NCBI RefSeq assembly: GCF_014205895.1
Contig: NZ_JACHFC010000002.1
Coordinates: 157,089 to 221,088 of the forward strand
Length of the DNA: 64,000 nucleotides
Reading direction: 5' to 3'
Source: Borreliella lanei
GTDB lineage: Bacteria; Spirochaetota; Spirochaetia; Borreliales; Borreliaceae
Shown here: in pieces, positions 48,102 through 57,174 of the stretch
Layout: the number at the start of each line of letters is the position of its first letter
How positions within the stretch are numbered: the stretch's first letter is position 1
Made by a program: the position numbers and the translations under genes
Notes under the pieces: model-generated
Databases searched by the model: none
The model's input: only the letters and a program-made list of their open reading frames with translations
What the model was told of the DNA's origin: nothing

Positions 48102-49975
48102 TCAGATTCCTTTAATTTTAAAGATTTTAAAAAAATTACCAAAGCTGTTGCAACTGCAACTCCAACAGCAATTGCAATAATAAACTCAAATTTATTATCA
48201 ATAACAGGAAGTACTATTGGTCCTCCGTGTGGAGCATGATTAGCAACACCTAAAAAAGCAGCAATAATGCTTGATACAGCTCCTCCTACCACTATTGAAG
48301 GAATTACCCGTCCAGGATCACTAGCGGCAAAAGGAATAGCTCCCTCGCTAATACCAATAAACGAAATTAAAAAGGCTATTTTGCCGGATTCTTTTTCTTC
48401 ACTTTCAAATAATTTAGGCGCCAAAAAAGTTGCAAGCCCCATAGCCATAGGAGGAACAGGAATTGCCGCTGCTACCATTCCCATTATTTCTGGCACTTGA
48501 GGAATTAGCCCTACACCAAAAAGAAATGCTACTTTATTAAAAGGCCCACCCATATCAACAGTAATCATTGAACCTAGTACCAAACCTAAGAAAATTTTAC
48601 CCAACACGCCAAACGTTTCTGAATTGCTCTGTAAAGACTTAAGCCCGCTTTCAAGTACCCCCATAAATTCTCCAACATAAACACCAACATACAACATAAA
48701 AAAGCCAACAATAATAGTGCTTATTAGGGGAATTACAAATATAGGCATAACGGGTCTTAACCACTCAGGAACAGACCTTCTTGCTAAAAACCTTGCAACA
48801 TAGCCTGCAAGAAACCCTGCAAATATTGCGCCCAAAAACCCTGCTTTTACATTCCCAGAAATCACTCCACCAACAAGACCGGGCGCAAGACCAGGCTTAT
48901 CAGCAATTGCCATTGAAATAAAACCAGCAAGCACGGGCAGCATCATTCCAAAAGCGACAGATCCAATATCTGAAATCTGCTTATAAAATGGATGCTCAGA
49001 AAAATTAGGCCCATCAGGTCCAATCCCAACAAAAGCAATGCTAAGAGCAATTAAAATTCCTCCACTTGCAACAACAGGAATCATTGGAGATACTCCACTC
49101 ATTAAATATTTATAAAAACTACCTTTGCCTGTTGCAACCGAAGCTTTAGGAGTGCTATTAGCTCCAGAGTCTTTGCTTTTAAATACTGGAGCATTAAAAG
49201 ATTCCTTAATAATATTTTCTGTATTGTTTATCGCTTTTACAGTTGAGACTTTATAAACTCTCTTGCCTTCAAATCTCTTTTCATCAATATCCTTATCAAC
49301 AGCAAGTATTACAACAGCTGCATTCCTAATTTCCTCTTCGGTTAATGCATTTTCAATGCCAATAGATCCTTGAGTTTCTACTCTAATGCTATAACCCTGC
49401 CTTTTAGCTTCATTTTCAATTTTCTTCGCTGCAATATATGTATGAGCAACTCCAACAGGACAAGCAGTTACAGCCACTATTTTTTCTGCTTTTGTGGCTC
49501 CAAAAACCTCTTCTTTGGCTTTTCTTTGAATATTCTCAATATAATAATAAATGTCATCAGTAGTAATAAACCCACTTAAAGCATTTTGAAAAGCATCATC
49601 TTCAAATAGTTTAGCTATAAAAGCAATCGCCTTGAGATGCTCATTACCTTGCTGTTTTTTTGACATACAAATCAAAAATATTAAATTAACAGGAGGATTT
49701 TCTTCAGACCACTTAACCCCAGCACCTTTAATGTAAAGCAATGAAATAAAACTGGTCTTAACCACATCCCCTATAAAATGAGGAATTGCAACCCCATTTT
49801 CCCAAGAAGTGTCACCTATCTTTTCTCTATCAAGAATTCCTTGAAGAAACTCTTTTTTATTATCTATATATCCCTTATCATTGATTTTTTCAACTAAAAA
49901 ATCAATTACATCTTCTTTTGAATTTACTTCTGGCAAAATAAATACAAGATCTTTTTTCAAAAAATTAAAAAACAT
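48098..49975 (-). CDS. fruA: PTS fructose/mannose-type permease EIIABC
   Basis: The 625-residue fusion has EIIA (about 1-150, active His in GVAIPHF near 65), EIIB (about 165-265, phospho-Cys in VTACPVGVAHTY) and a multispan EIIC (about 285-620, with GGPFNKVAF and APHGGP). It imports and phosphorylates a hexose. Coupling with manA suggests mannose as a substrate (inference). AGGAG lies 10 bases before the ATG. It is the equivalent of fruA-1, bb0408. Confidence 0.96.
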   Translation of the reverse strand: MFFNFLKKDLVFILPEVNSKEDVIDFLVEKINDKGYIDNKKEFLQGILDREKIGDTSWENGVAIPHFIGDVVKTSFISLLYIKGAGVKWSEENPPVNLIFLICMSKKQQGNEHLKAIAFIAKLFEDDAFQNALSGFITTDDIYYYIENIQRKAKEEVFGATKAEKIVAVTACPVGVAHTYIAAKKIENEAKRQGYSIRVETQGSIGIENALTEEEIRNAAVVILAVDKDIDEKRFEGKRVYKVSTVKAINNTENIIKESFNAPVFKSKDSGANSTPKASVATGKGSFYKYLMSGVSPMIPVVASGGILIALSIAFVGIGPDGPNFSEHPFYKQISDIGSVAFGMMLPVLAGFISMAIADKPGLAPGLVGGVISGNVKAGFLGAIFAGFLAGYVARFLARRSVPEWLRPVMPIFVIPLISTIIVGFFMLYVGVYVGEFMGVLESGLKSLQSNSETFGVLGKIFLGLVLGSMITVDMGGPFNKVAFLFGVGLIPQVPEIMGMVAAAIPVPPMAMGLATFLAPKLFESEEKESGKIAFLISFIGISEGAIPFAASDPGRVIPSIVVGGAVSSIIAAFLGVANHAPHGGPIVLPVIDNKFEFIIAIAVGVAVATALVIFLKSLKLKESE

Positions 49976-50033
49976 AACTGTGGACTCCTAGTAATTAAAC
50001 ATACTGTATAATATACAATAAAATAGCATAATA

Positions 50034-50062
50034 TTGAAAAGGCAAAACAATTTTTATATTAT
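50034..50062 (+). promoter_or_regulatory. Candidate promoter of the beta-barrel/nuclease operon
   Basis: TTGAAA (50034-50039) and TATTAT (50057-50062) are 17 bases apart. The predicted transcript would start about 10 bases before the ATG at 50079, which has no Shine-Dalgarno, so the first gene may be translated from a nearly leaderless message. Confidence 0.4.
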
Positions 50063-50078
50063 TTAAAATAATCTGTTT

Positions 50079-50711
50079 ATGAAAAAAACTCCAAACACTT
50101 GTATTTTATTAACATTGATGCTTATCATTTCCAACTTAAATGCACTTGCAAATGAAGAAGGCAATACTAATGAAAAAAATGATCAACCCAAACAAAGATC
50201 TAATTTTTTTAGCCCAGAAAGAGGATTCACATATTCAACAGGAATTGGAATTGGAATTGGATTTTTTCTAAATTCAAATATTAAACACCTTATTTTTAGA
50301 CCTTATTATACATTCTCTAATAATACTTTTGATTTTTTAATCATTGCTATGATATTAACAAAAGAAAGCCTTAATATCCCAAAAAAAATGCAATACTTTA
50401 AATCTTATATTGGGGGAGGAATAAACTGGCACATTGCAAACTTAATTAAAAAAACAAAATATTTTTCTGCTACCATTGGCATAGGTGGTCGTTTTTACCT
50501 ATCTACAAACTTCATAGGAGACATTCGATTTTACGAAAAATTGCCTTATGTGATAGAGCCTTACATGTTTATTGAAATTTCTTCTAAAAAGGCAATTCCT
50601 TTAATGGGATTGGACTTTAAAATTGACTTTTTATTTTTAGATACATTTAACATTTCTTTTAATTTCACTATTAGATATAATTTTAAGGACGAAAACGAGA
50701 TGGAAACATGA
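50079..50711 (+). CDS. Predicted small outer-membrane beta-barrel protein
   Basis: The 210-residue protein has a signal peptide (about 1-24, cleavage near NALA), a charged linker (NEEGNTNEKNDQPKQ) and barrel-like strands with the GIGIGIGF, YIGGGINWHIAN and ATIGIGGRFYLS motifs seen in the bb0405/bb0406 type. It ends with strand-like NISFNFTIRYNF. It overlaps the nuclease gene by 4 bases. The family is a structural inference; no specific function is known to me. No ribosome site is visible before the ATG. Confidence 0.75.
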   Translation: MKKTPNTCILLTLMLIISNLNALANEEGNTNEKNDQPKQRSNFFSPERGFTYSTGIGIGIGFFLNSNIKHLIFRPYYTFSNNTFDFLIIAMILTKESLNIPKKMQYFKSYIGGGINWHIANLIKKTKYFSATIGIGGRFYLSTNFIGDIRFYEKLPYVIEPYMFIEISSKKAIPLMGLDFKIDFLFLDTFNISFNFTIRYNFKDENEMET

Positions 50712-51589
50712 AAAAAAGGTCAAAATTTTTTCTTTACTGCTATATTTTATGCCTAACAGGATTTTTATTTTTTTCCTTAAATCCAAAAGCCCTAAAACAA
50801 ATTAAACACAAAATTTATGACTATTTAGAAATAATAGAAAATAAATACATTACCATTACAAAATCTATTCCAATAAAAGAATCCCAATTAATACCAAAAG
50901 GATATCTTACTACCCAAATAATAAACAAAAAACACTATACCTTAGGATATGCTGAAAGCGCAAGACAATCCGAATGGGCTGCTTATCCGCTTAAAAGAGA
51001 AATGGTAGAGCTAGCACTAACTTTGTTAAAATCAAAAAAAATTAAAAGGAGTACCAAATTCTTTGAAGACACCAACATCAAAGGTACTTTCCCAAAACTT
51101 GAAGATTACTTTAAAAGCGGTTATGACAGAGGACACATAGTAAGTTCTGCAGACATGTCTTTTTCTGAAAATGCAATGAAAGATACATATTTTTTATCAA
51201 ATATGGCACCTCAAAAAAGCGAATTTAATTCTGGAATTTGGCTAAAACTTGAAAAATTAGTAAGGGAATGGGCAATCTTAAAAGGACATATATATATCAT
51301 TAGTGCTGGAATTTTAACAGAAAATAAAGGATTTATTGGTAAAAACAAAATTTTGATACCTAAAAATTTTTATAAAATAGTACTAGCAATTAATAATAAC
51401 AATTATTATGATATAATCTCTTTTATTATTCCAAATGAAAAAGCAAAAGACTTGGATTTGAAAAATTACGTTGTTAGCGTCGATTCAATTGAAAAAAAAA
51501 CAAAGATAGATTTTTTTGAAAAACTTGATTCAAAAATTAAAAAAAATATTAAAAAAATACAAAACACGCATTCTTGGAAATTTAAATGA
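50708..51589 (+). CDS. DNA/RNA non-specific endonuclease (NUC1/NucA family), membrane-anchored or secreted
   Basis: This is a beta-beta-alpha-metal nuclease. The 293-residue protein has an N-terminal hydrophobic anchor (about 8-24) and a nuclease domain with YDRGHIVSSADM (catalytic His in DRGH near 142), FLSNMAPQKSEFNSGIW (metal Asn) and the following LE motif with its Glu, all intact. It should cut DNA and RNA in the periplasm or outside. It overlaps the barrel gene by 4 bases and the next membrane gene by 4, so the three are translated together. It equals bb0411. Confidence 0.88.
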   Translation: MKKRSKFFLYCYILCLTGFLFFSLNPKALKQIKHKIYDYLEIIENKYITITKSIPIKESQLIPKGYLTTQIINKKHYTLGYAESARQSEWAAYPLKREMVELALTLLKSKKIKRSTKFFEDTNIKGTFPKLEDYFKSGYDRGHIVSSADMSFSENAMKDTYFLSNMAPQKSEFNSGIWLKLEKLVREWAILKGHIYIISAGILTENKGFIGKNKILIPKNFYKIVLAINNNNYYDIISFIIPNEKAKDLDLKNYVVSVDSIEKKTKIDFFEKLDSKIKKNIKKIQNTHSWKFK

Positions 51590-52365
51590 AATCAATATTT
51601 ACAAAGTTAAACGCTTCTATCAATCTCTTTCTTTTTATAATTTTTATTTTAGCAACACTAGTTATACTAACTTTCTCTTATAAAATAAAATATAATGAAA
51701 ATTATCAAAATTATATTCTAGAAATTTACAATAATAATTTTATAATATTGGTTAATAAATTAACCATCTTTATTGCTGGAATCATAGGCTCACTGTGGTC
51801 ATATATTAACTATAAAAGAACCAACAACATACAATTTATACTTTTCTATTGCTTTATTAGCTCATATACATTAGAACCTATTTTGATCTCCGGAGATTTT
51901 TTTTTAAATAATAACCTAAATTCAAGTTATTATTTATTTACAAAATTTATCCTTTTTGTAAATACTTTTTCATTATTAAATTTATTTTTTCTAAGTTTAT
52001 ATATATGCGATTTCAAAATAAAATCAATACATTATACAATTTACATTATTTTAATCTTTGCCTGCATATATAGTTACACAATGCCCATTAATTCATACGA
52101 AAATAGTCAAAACTACGGCATTCTTAAAATTGAAAATACAAAATTTTATATAGACGCATTCTTGCTACTTATTTTAACAAACTTTATAGTAGCTTTTTTA
52201 AGAAAAAAAAGCTTTGACTATTTTTTCCTTTTTGTTTCAATGCTTTTAATATTAAGTGGAATTTACTTGAATTTGCTAAAAATACCTTATGCCTTTATCC
52301 CAATCTCAATTGGTACACCAATCTACTTAAAAAAATCAGGAAAAATTTTCTTTTATTGGCTATAA
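51586..52365 (+). CDS. Polytopic membrane protein of unknown function
   Basis: I do not recognise a family. The 259-residue protein has about seven hydrophobic segments (roughly 12-32, 56-74, 82-100, 114-138, 145-165, 188-206, 212-232) separated by short loops, with no catalytic motif seen. Its ATG overlaps the nuclease stop codon. Its last 13 bases overlap the end of the convergent lipid-kinase gene. A role in handling products of the nuclease is possible only by context. Confidence 0.7.
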   Translation: MKSIFTKLNASINLFLFIIFILATLVILTFSYKIKYNENYQNYILEIYNNNFIILVNKLTIFIAGIIGSLWSYINYKRTNNIQFILFYCFISSYTLEPILISGDFFLNNNLNSSYYLFTKFILFVNTFSLLNLFFLSLYICDFKIKSIHYTIYIILIFACIYSYTMPINSYENSQNYGILKIENTKFYIDAFLLLILTNFIVAFLRKKSFDYFFLFVSMLLILSGIYLNLLKIPYAFIPISIGTPIYLKKSGKIFFYWL

Positions 52366-52976
52366 AAAAAGGAAGTTAAAAAATAGGACGAAGCTGAAAC
52401 AACAAGTGGTAAAAATAAATTGTCATAATTAGCAGCATCAAAAAGCTCTACCAATGCTGCTAAAATTCCAAGAATTAAAGCTACTGCTAAATAAGGAAAA
52501 AAATAATAATATGAAAAAAAAGTAACACAAAATACAACAAGACTGCCAGAAATTGTTTTATCGTTTACAAGCTTAAAAGAAGGAATTAACTTTCCAATAA
52601 GACTTGCAAATCCATCGCCAAGACATACCGAAAATATTCCAATATAATTGAAAGGATACATAGTCAAACAATATGATATCAATATACCTAAAAACAAAAA
52701 GACAGGTGAAAAAGATACTCTATTGGGCAATATTTTTCTTGATTTTAATATTATGTTTGAAATATTTTTAAATAAAAGTATTTTTTTTTTAGTAATTCTA
52801 AAAATTTCAGAACTTAGGTATAAAATCATAAAAAGTATATTAGAAACAAGTCCTATCCAAAAATTTATTCCATAAAAAACTAAAACTATTAAACTAAAAA
52901 TATGAAAAAATTTTCTAAAAATTTCATACTTAATATCTTCTCTAAAAATTGCTCTTTTAAACCCATTAAAAATCAT
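52353..52976 (-). CDS. CTP-dependent lipid kinase-like membrane protein (dolichol kinase/phytol kinase/DGK1 family)
   Basis: The 207-residue inner-membrane protein has about six to seven helices and the family signature CLGDGFASLIGKLI followed by DKTISGSLVVF, comparable to the GDAxAxxxG ... KTxxGSxxxF of CTP:polyprenol or diacylglycerol kinases. It may phosphorylate diacylglycerol or another lipid alcohol; the substrate is not predictable. The start ATG lacks a strong ribosome site. It is convergent with, and overlaps by 13 bases, the preceding gene. Confidence 0.75.
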   Translation of the reverse strand: MIFNGFKRAIFREDIKYEIFRKFFHIFSLIVLVFYGINFWIGLVSNILFMILYLSSEIFRITKKKILLFKNISNIILKSRKILPNRVSFSPVFLFLGILISYCLTMYPFNYIGIFSVCLGDGFASLIGKLIPSFKLVNDKTISGSLVVFCVTFFSYYYFFPYLAVALILGILAALVELFDAANYDNLFLPLVVSASSYFLTSFFYSQ

Positions 52977-53221
52977 TTGATCTTTTTTAAATGCATATTA
53001 AATCGATATTTGTAAATATTTTTTCAATACTCATTAAATTCCTCATTTACTACTGCAAATAAATTAAAATAAACAAAAACCTTTTTATAACTCTATGTCT
53101 TATAATAAAATTACTTATATTAATTTTACAATTTTTTTCAAAAAAAATATTCTTACCTAGAGATTTATTATAAATAGGCAATACTTATTTATAAAGAGAA
53201 GAATTAAGCAGGTTCCCAAAA

Positions 53222-54079
53222 ATGCTAGAAATTGAAGATAAACTATTTTTAAAATTTTGCGATTTTATATATAACAACAGTGGAATTCGTTTTGATGAAA
53301 AAAATAAATTTGTTCTTCAAAGCAGAGTGAACGACGCAGTACGAGCTCTTGCTCTTGAAAACCCAGCACAACTTTATAATTTAATAATTAGTGAAAAATT
53401 AAAAAAAGAATATTTCTTGGATTTAGTAACAACCAATTTAACAAGATTTTTTAGGAATTCACTACATTTTCAAACTTTTGAAAAATTTGTAATTCCCAAT
53501 TTAATTAAAATTAAAAACATAGAAGAAAAAAATAGGATTATTATCTGGTCTGCAGGATGTTCAACAGGAGAAGAACCTTATTCATTGGCATTTGTACTCA
53601 AATCAAAGCTTCCAAAAGAAATGGATTTTGTTATTATTGCTTCTGATTTAAGCTTAAAATCTTTGATGATAGCAAAAGAGGGATATTATTCATCAAACAA
53701 ATGTGAAAATATTCCTAAAGAATACCGACACTATATATATTCTCATTCAAACGGATATAAAATTAAAAATGAAATTAAAAATCATATAAGATTCGACTAT
53801 CATAACCTAAACTTTGAAAGTAATTTTTCACAAATTGATGTTATTTTTTGTAGAAATGTATTAATATATTTTGATGAAAAATCAAAAATTAAAGTACTTA
53901 AAAAATTTTATAACAATATGTCTAAAAACAGCTATTTATTTATAGGACACTCAGAATCACTTTTTGGACTTAACCTTCCTTTTAAATTTTTAAAAACACC
54001 TTGGGCAATAATATATGAAAAAAAAGATACTAGCTGTCAAAAAGAAAAATTCAAATCACAAAATAAATATAAGCTATAA
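53222..54079 (+). CDS. cheR: Chemotaxis protein methyltransferase CheR
   Basis: It methylates chemoreceptor glutamates using S-adenosylmethionine. The 285-residue protein has the CheR N helix domain (FIYNNSGIRFDEKNKFVLQSR, NLTRFFRN) and the SAM-binding domain with WSAGCSTGEEPYSLAF (about 110-125) and FCRNVLIYFD. Only a poor AGCAGGT site lies 10-14 bases before the ATG. It precedes cheB by 32 bases; together they adapt receptors. This is the second cheR of Borrelia (bb0414). Confidence 0.93.
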   Translation: MLEIEDKLFLKFCDFIYNNSGIRFDEKNKFVLQSRVNDAVRALALENPAQLYNLIISEKLKKEYFLDLVTTNLTRFFRNSLHFQTFEKFVIPNLIKIKNIEEKNRIIIWSAGCSTGEEPYSLAFVLKSKLPKEMDFVIIASDLSLKSLMIAKEGYYSSNKCENIPKEYRHYIYSHSNGYKIKNEIKNHIRFDYHNLNFESNFSQIDVIFCRNVLIYFDEKSKIKVLKKFYNNMSKNSYLFIGHSESLFGLNLPFKFLKTPWAIIYEKKDTSCQKEKFKSQNKYKL

Positions 54080-54111
54080 TTTAACAAGAATAAAATGGGG
54101 AAAAAATAACA

Positions 54112-55239
54112 GTGGAAACAAAAATTTCTGTACTTATCATAGAATACTATGCTGTAAAGAGAAAACTTATATCAGACCTTATCAATTCGTCTCCAAAACT
54201 CCAAGTCATTGCAACTGCTTCTAATGGCAAATTTGCAACAAATAAACTTAAAAAACATAACCCCGAAGTAATATTAATGAATTTAGAAGAAAACAATGTT
54301 AAAGATATTCTATTTTTGGAGAAAAAAAAGAATATAAACAAAACAATACCAATTGTCGTCACATCTTCAAATCAAGACCTAATAAACATTGCTGCTTTAA
54401 AGGGCGCTGATGACCTTATATTAGTATCTAAAAATAAAAAATCACATGAAATCAAAAAAGAACAAATTATTAATTCTCTTTTAACCTATGGATCAATATC
54501 TATAAAAAACAAAATTGTCTGCAATAAGGATATGAAAACAAAAAACTATGAAAGAGCTAATTTTTTTTCAAATCACAAAAATGACATTTCTTCATCAACT
54601 CAGCTTGAAGAACATGCAAAAGAAAAAATATTAAATGAAAAAGAAATAAAAAAACTTAAACTGAGAAAATTTGACATAATAGCAATTGGAGTATCAGCGG
54701 GTGGACCTGTGGCCTTGAAATCAATATTACCAGAAATACCTGAAAGCTTTCCGCCAATAATAATTGTTCAACACATGCCTAAAGGATTTACAGAAGAATT
54801 CGCAAAAAATCTTAACAATCTTTGCAAAATAAGCGTAAAAGAAACCACCAATAACGAAATATTAAAGCAAGGGCATGCATATATTAGCTTGGGCGGATAT
54901 CATACAAAAATCAAAAAAATCGATGGCAACTATCAAATAAAAACCCTCGATGGCAAACATATAAATGGTCATAAACCATCTATTGGAGTTTTATTTCAAT
55001 CTATTGCAGAGATTGCAAAAGATAAAGCAATTGCCATAATAATGACTGGAATGGGAAATGACGGATCAAGAGAAATTGGAGATATAAAAAAAGCTGGGGG
55101 ACTAACTATTGCGCAAGACAAAGAAAGTTCTATGGTTTTTGGAATGCCAAAAATAGCAATAAAGGAAAACAATATAGACTATATAGTTCCACTAAACCAT
55201 ATGGTAAAATTATTAAAAGCTATACTAATTAGTAGCTAA
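54112..55239 (+). CDS. cheB: Chemotaxis methylesterase CheB1 with a degenerate receiver (GTG start)
   Basis: It removes methyl groups from chemoreceptors. The 375-residue protein has an N-terminal receiver-like domain and a C-terminal CheB domain. The catalytic triad is intact: Ser in GVSAGGP, His in VQHMPKGFTEEF and Asp in MTGMGNDGSREIG. The receiver reads EYY where the acidic pair DDS should be, and the phosphoacceptor is Asn57 (VILMNLEE), so normal phosphorylation by CheA is not possible. The spacing to the TGGGG ribosome site is long. It corresponds to bb0415. Confidence 0.93.
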   Translation: METKISVLIIEYYAVKRKLISDLINSSPKLQVIATASNGKFATNKLKKHNPEVILMNLEENNVKDILFLEKKKNINKTIPIVVTSSNQDLINIAALKGADDLILVSKNKKSHEIKKEQIINSLLTYGSISIKNKIVCNKDMKTKNYERANFFSNHKNDISSSTQLEEHAKEKILNEKEIKKLKLRKFDIIAIGVSAGGPVALKSILPEIPESFPPIIIVQHMPKGFTEEFAKNLNNLCKISVKETTNNEILKQGHAYISLGGYHTKIKKIDGNYQIKTLDGKHINGHKPSIGVLFQSIAEIAKDKAIAIIMTGMGNDGSREIGDIKKAGGLTIAQDKESSMVFGMPKIAIKENNIDYIVPLNHMVKLLKAILISS

Positions 55240-55263
55240 ATTTTTTTAAACAAGGAATATTTT

Positions 55264-56478
55264 TTGGACAATAAAAAAGAAACCACCGAAACAGAAGACT
55301 GTTTTTCCCATGTAAGTAAATTTAATATACACAATAAAACAATATACATACTTGGAACTGCTCACGTGTCAAAAAAAAGCTCAGAAGATACTGCAAATTT
55401 AATAGAAATCTTAAAACCAGACTATATTGCAGTTGAACTTGATGAAGCTCGCTATCATTCGATCTTAAATACCAATGAAAATGAAAAATGGAGAAACTTA
55501 GATATAGATAAAGCATTAAAACAAGGAAAAGCTTTCTTTCTCATAATAAACATAATCCTTAGTAATTTTCAAAAAAAATTAGCAAAAGAACAGGGAATAA
55601 AACCTGGTGAAGAAATGAAAACAGCTATTTTAAAAGCTAAAAAACACAATATTCCACTAATTCTTGCTGACAGAAAAATTGAAACAACTCTAAAAAGAGC
55701 TTGGATATCTATTCCAATATTCGAAAAAGCAAAAATAATCTCAAGCCTTTTTTCCCTAGCAGATACAAAAATTACAAAAGATGAAATTGAAAAACTCAAA
55801 GAACAGGACGCTCTTTCAAAAATAATGGAAGAACTTTCTAAAGAAATACCCAAAGTAAAAAAAGCTTTAATTGATGAAAGAGACGAATTTATTACAAACA
55901 AAATGCTTGAAGGAACAGGCATTATTCTTGCCGTTGTGGGCGCAGGTCATGTAAACGGAATAATGAGAACTCTAAAAGAAATAAGCCAAAATAAAAAAAC
56001 AATAAACGTTGAAGAACTCGAGAGAATACCTAAAAAACATTTTTCATTTAGCAAAGTGCTATCTTACTTGATTGCAATTTCAATCATTTTACTAATAGCA
56101 AGCTCTTTTTACTTTAAAGGATTTGATTTTGCTTACAAAAATTTAAAACTTTGGATAATCTCTAACTCTCTTTTTTCAGGCATTGCATCTATTTTATTAA
56201 AATCTCATCCTTTAACAATTTTAACAGCTATTATAGGCTCTCCAATATTTTCCTTAATACCATTCATAGGAACAGGCATGGTAGCAGGCCTTGTTGAAGC
56301 TTATATAAACAAACCAAAGGTCAAAGATTTTGAAGATCTACAAGAAGAATTATCGACAATAAAAGGATATTTTAAAAACAAAGTTACAAGAATTTTATTA
56401 ATAGTACTTTTTGTAAACCTTGGATCTACAATTGGGACAATTGTAGGACTTAAATTTTTATTAAATGTTTTTAAATAA
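55264..56478 (+). CDS. TraB/PrgY-family membrane protein (TTG start)
   Basis: The 404-residue protein belongs to the TraB/PrgY family, named for pheromone shutdown in Enterococcus and possibly metallopeptidase-like; its role in spirochaetes is unknown. It starts with LGTAHVSKKSSED and ELDEARYHSI (about 30-65), the conserved GxxH and E...R motifs, then VVGAGHVNG near 230, and ends with four or five membrane helices. AAGGA lies six bases before TTG 55264. It lies between cheB and adk on the same strand. Confidence 0.85.
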   Translation: MDNKKETTETEDCFSHVSKFNIHNKTIYILGTAHVSKKSSEDTANLIEILKPDYIAVELDEARYHSILNTNENEKWRNLDIDKALKQGKAFFLIINIILSNFQKKLAKEQGIKPGEEMKTAILKAKKHNIPLILADRKIETTLKRAWISIPIFEKAKIISSLFSLADTKITKDEIEKLKEQDALSKIMEELSKEIPKVKKALIDERDEFITNKMLEGTGIILAVVGAGHVNGIMRTLKEISQNKKTINVEELERIPKKHFSFSKVLSYLIAISIILLIASSFYFKGFDFAYKNLKLWIISNSLFSGIASILLKSHPLTILTAIIGSPIFSLIPFIGTGMVAGLVEAYINKPKVKDFEDLQEELSTIKGYFKNKVTRILLIVLFVNLGSTIGTIVGLKFLLNVFK

Positions 56479-56514
56479 ACCCTTAAAATAACAAATATTT
56501 ACACAGGAGTATAT

Positions 56515-57150
56515 ATGGGACTTGTGTTTTTAGGTCCTCCAGGTTCTGGAAAGGGGACCATTTCAAAAATTATTTCCAATGAATTTAAATGCCAACACAT
56601 TTCAACAGGAGATTTGTTTAGAGAAAATATTTTAAATTCCACGGCTCTGGGGCAAGAAATAAAAAAAATTGTTGAAAGGGGAGAGCTGGTCCCTGACCTA
56701 ATTACAATCAAAATAGTAGAAGATAAAATTAAAGCTATTAAAAAGAATAAAGATTTTATTCTAGATGGATTTCCGCGCAATATTTGTCAAGCCGAAGCTC
56801 TTGACAAATTTTTGCCAAATGTAAAAATAATAAACTTTTTAATTGATGAAGAGTTAGTAATAAAAAGACTCTCGGGAAGAAGAATTTGCAAATCTTGCAA
56901 TAATATTTTCAATATATATACCCTAGCAACAAAAACAAATGGCATTTGCGACGTTTGTGGAGGAGATCTTTACCAGCGAGAAGATGATAAAGAAGAATGC
57001 TTGAAAACAAGACTTAAAGAATATAAATTACAAACAAAACCACTAATAGAATTTTACTCAAAATGCTCTAGACTTAACAATATTGATGCATCTGTTAAGA
57101 TTGACGAAATGAGAAAAAAAATAATTAAAATAATGTTAAAAAAAAATTAA
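56515..57150 (+). CDS. adk: Adenylate kinase
   Basis: It balances ATP, ADP and AMP. The 211-residue protein has GPPGSGKGT (about 7-15), the AMP-binding DGFPRN, and a zinc LID with CKSC ... CDVCGG, so it is the long form. AGGAG lies seven bases before the ATG. Its stop codon is followed directly by dipA. Confidence 0.97.
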   Translation: MGLVFLGPPGSGKGTISKIISNEFKCQHISTGDLFRENILNSTALGQEIKKIVERGELVPDLITIKIVEDKIKAIKKNKDFILDGFPRNICQAEALDKFLPNVKIINFLIDEELVIKRLSGRRICKSCNNIFNIYTLATKTNGICDVCGGDLYQREDDKEECLKTRLKEYKLQTKPLIEFYSKCSRLNNIDASVKIDEMRKKIIKIMLKKN

Positions 57151-57174
57151 ATGGGAAAGGTATTCAAAATAAAA

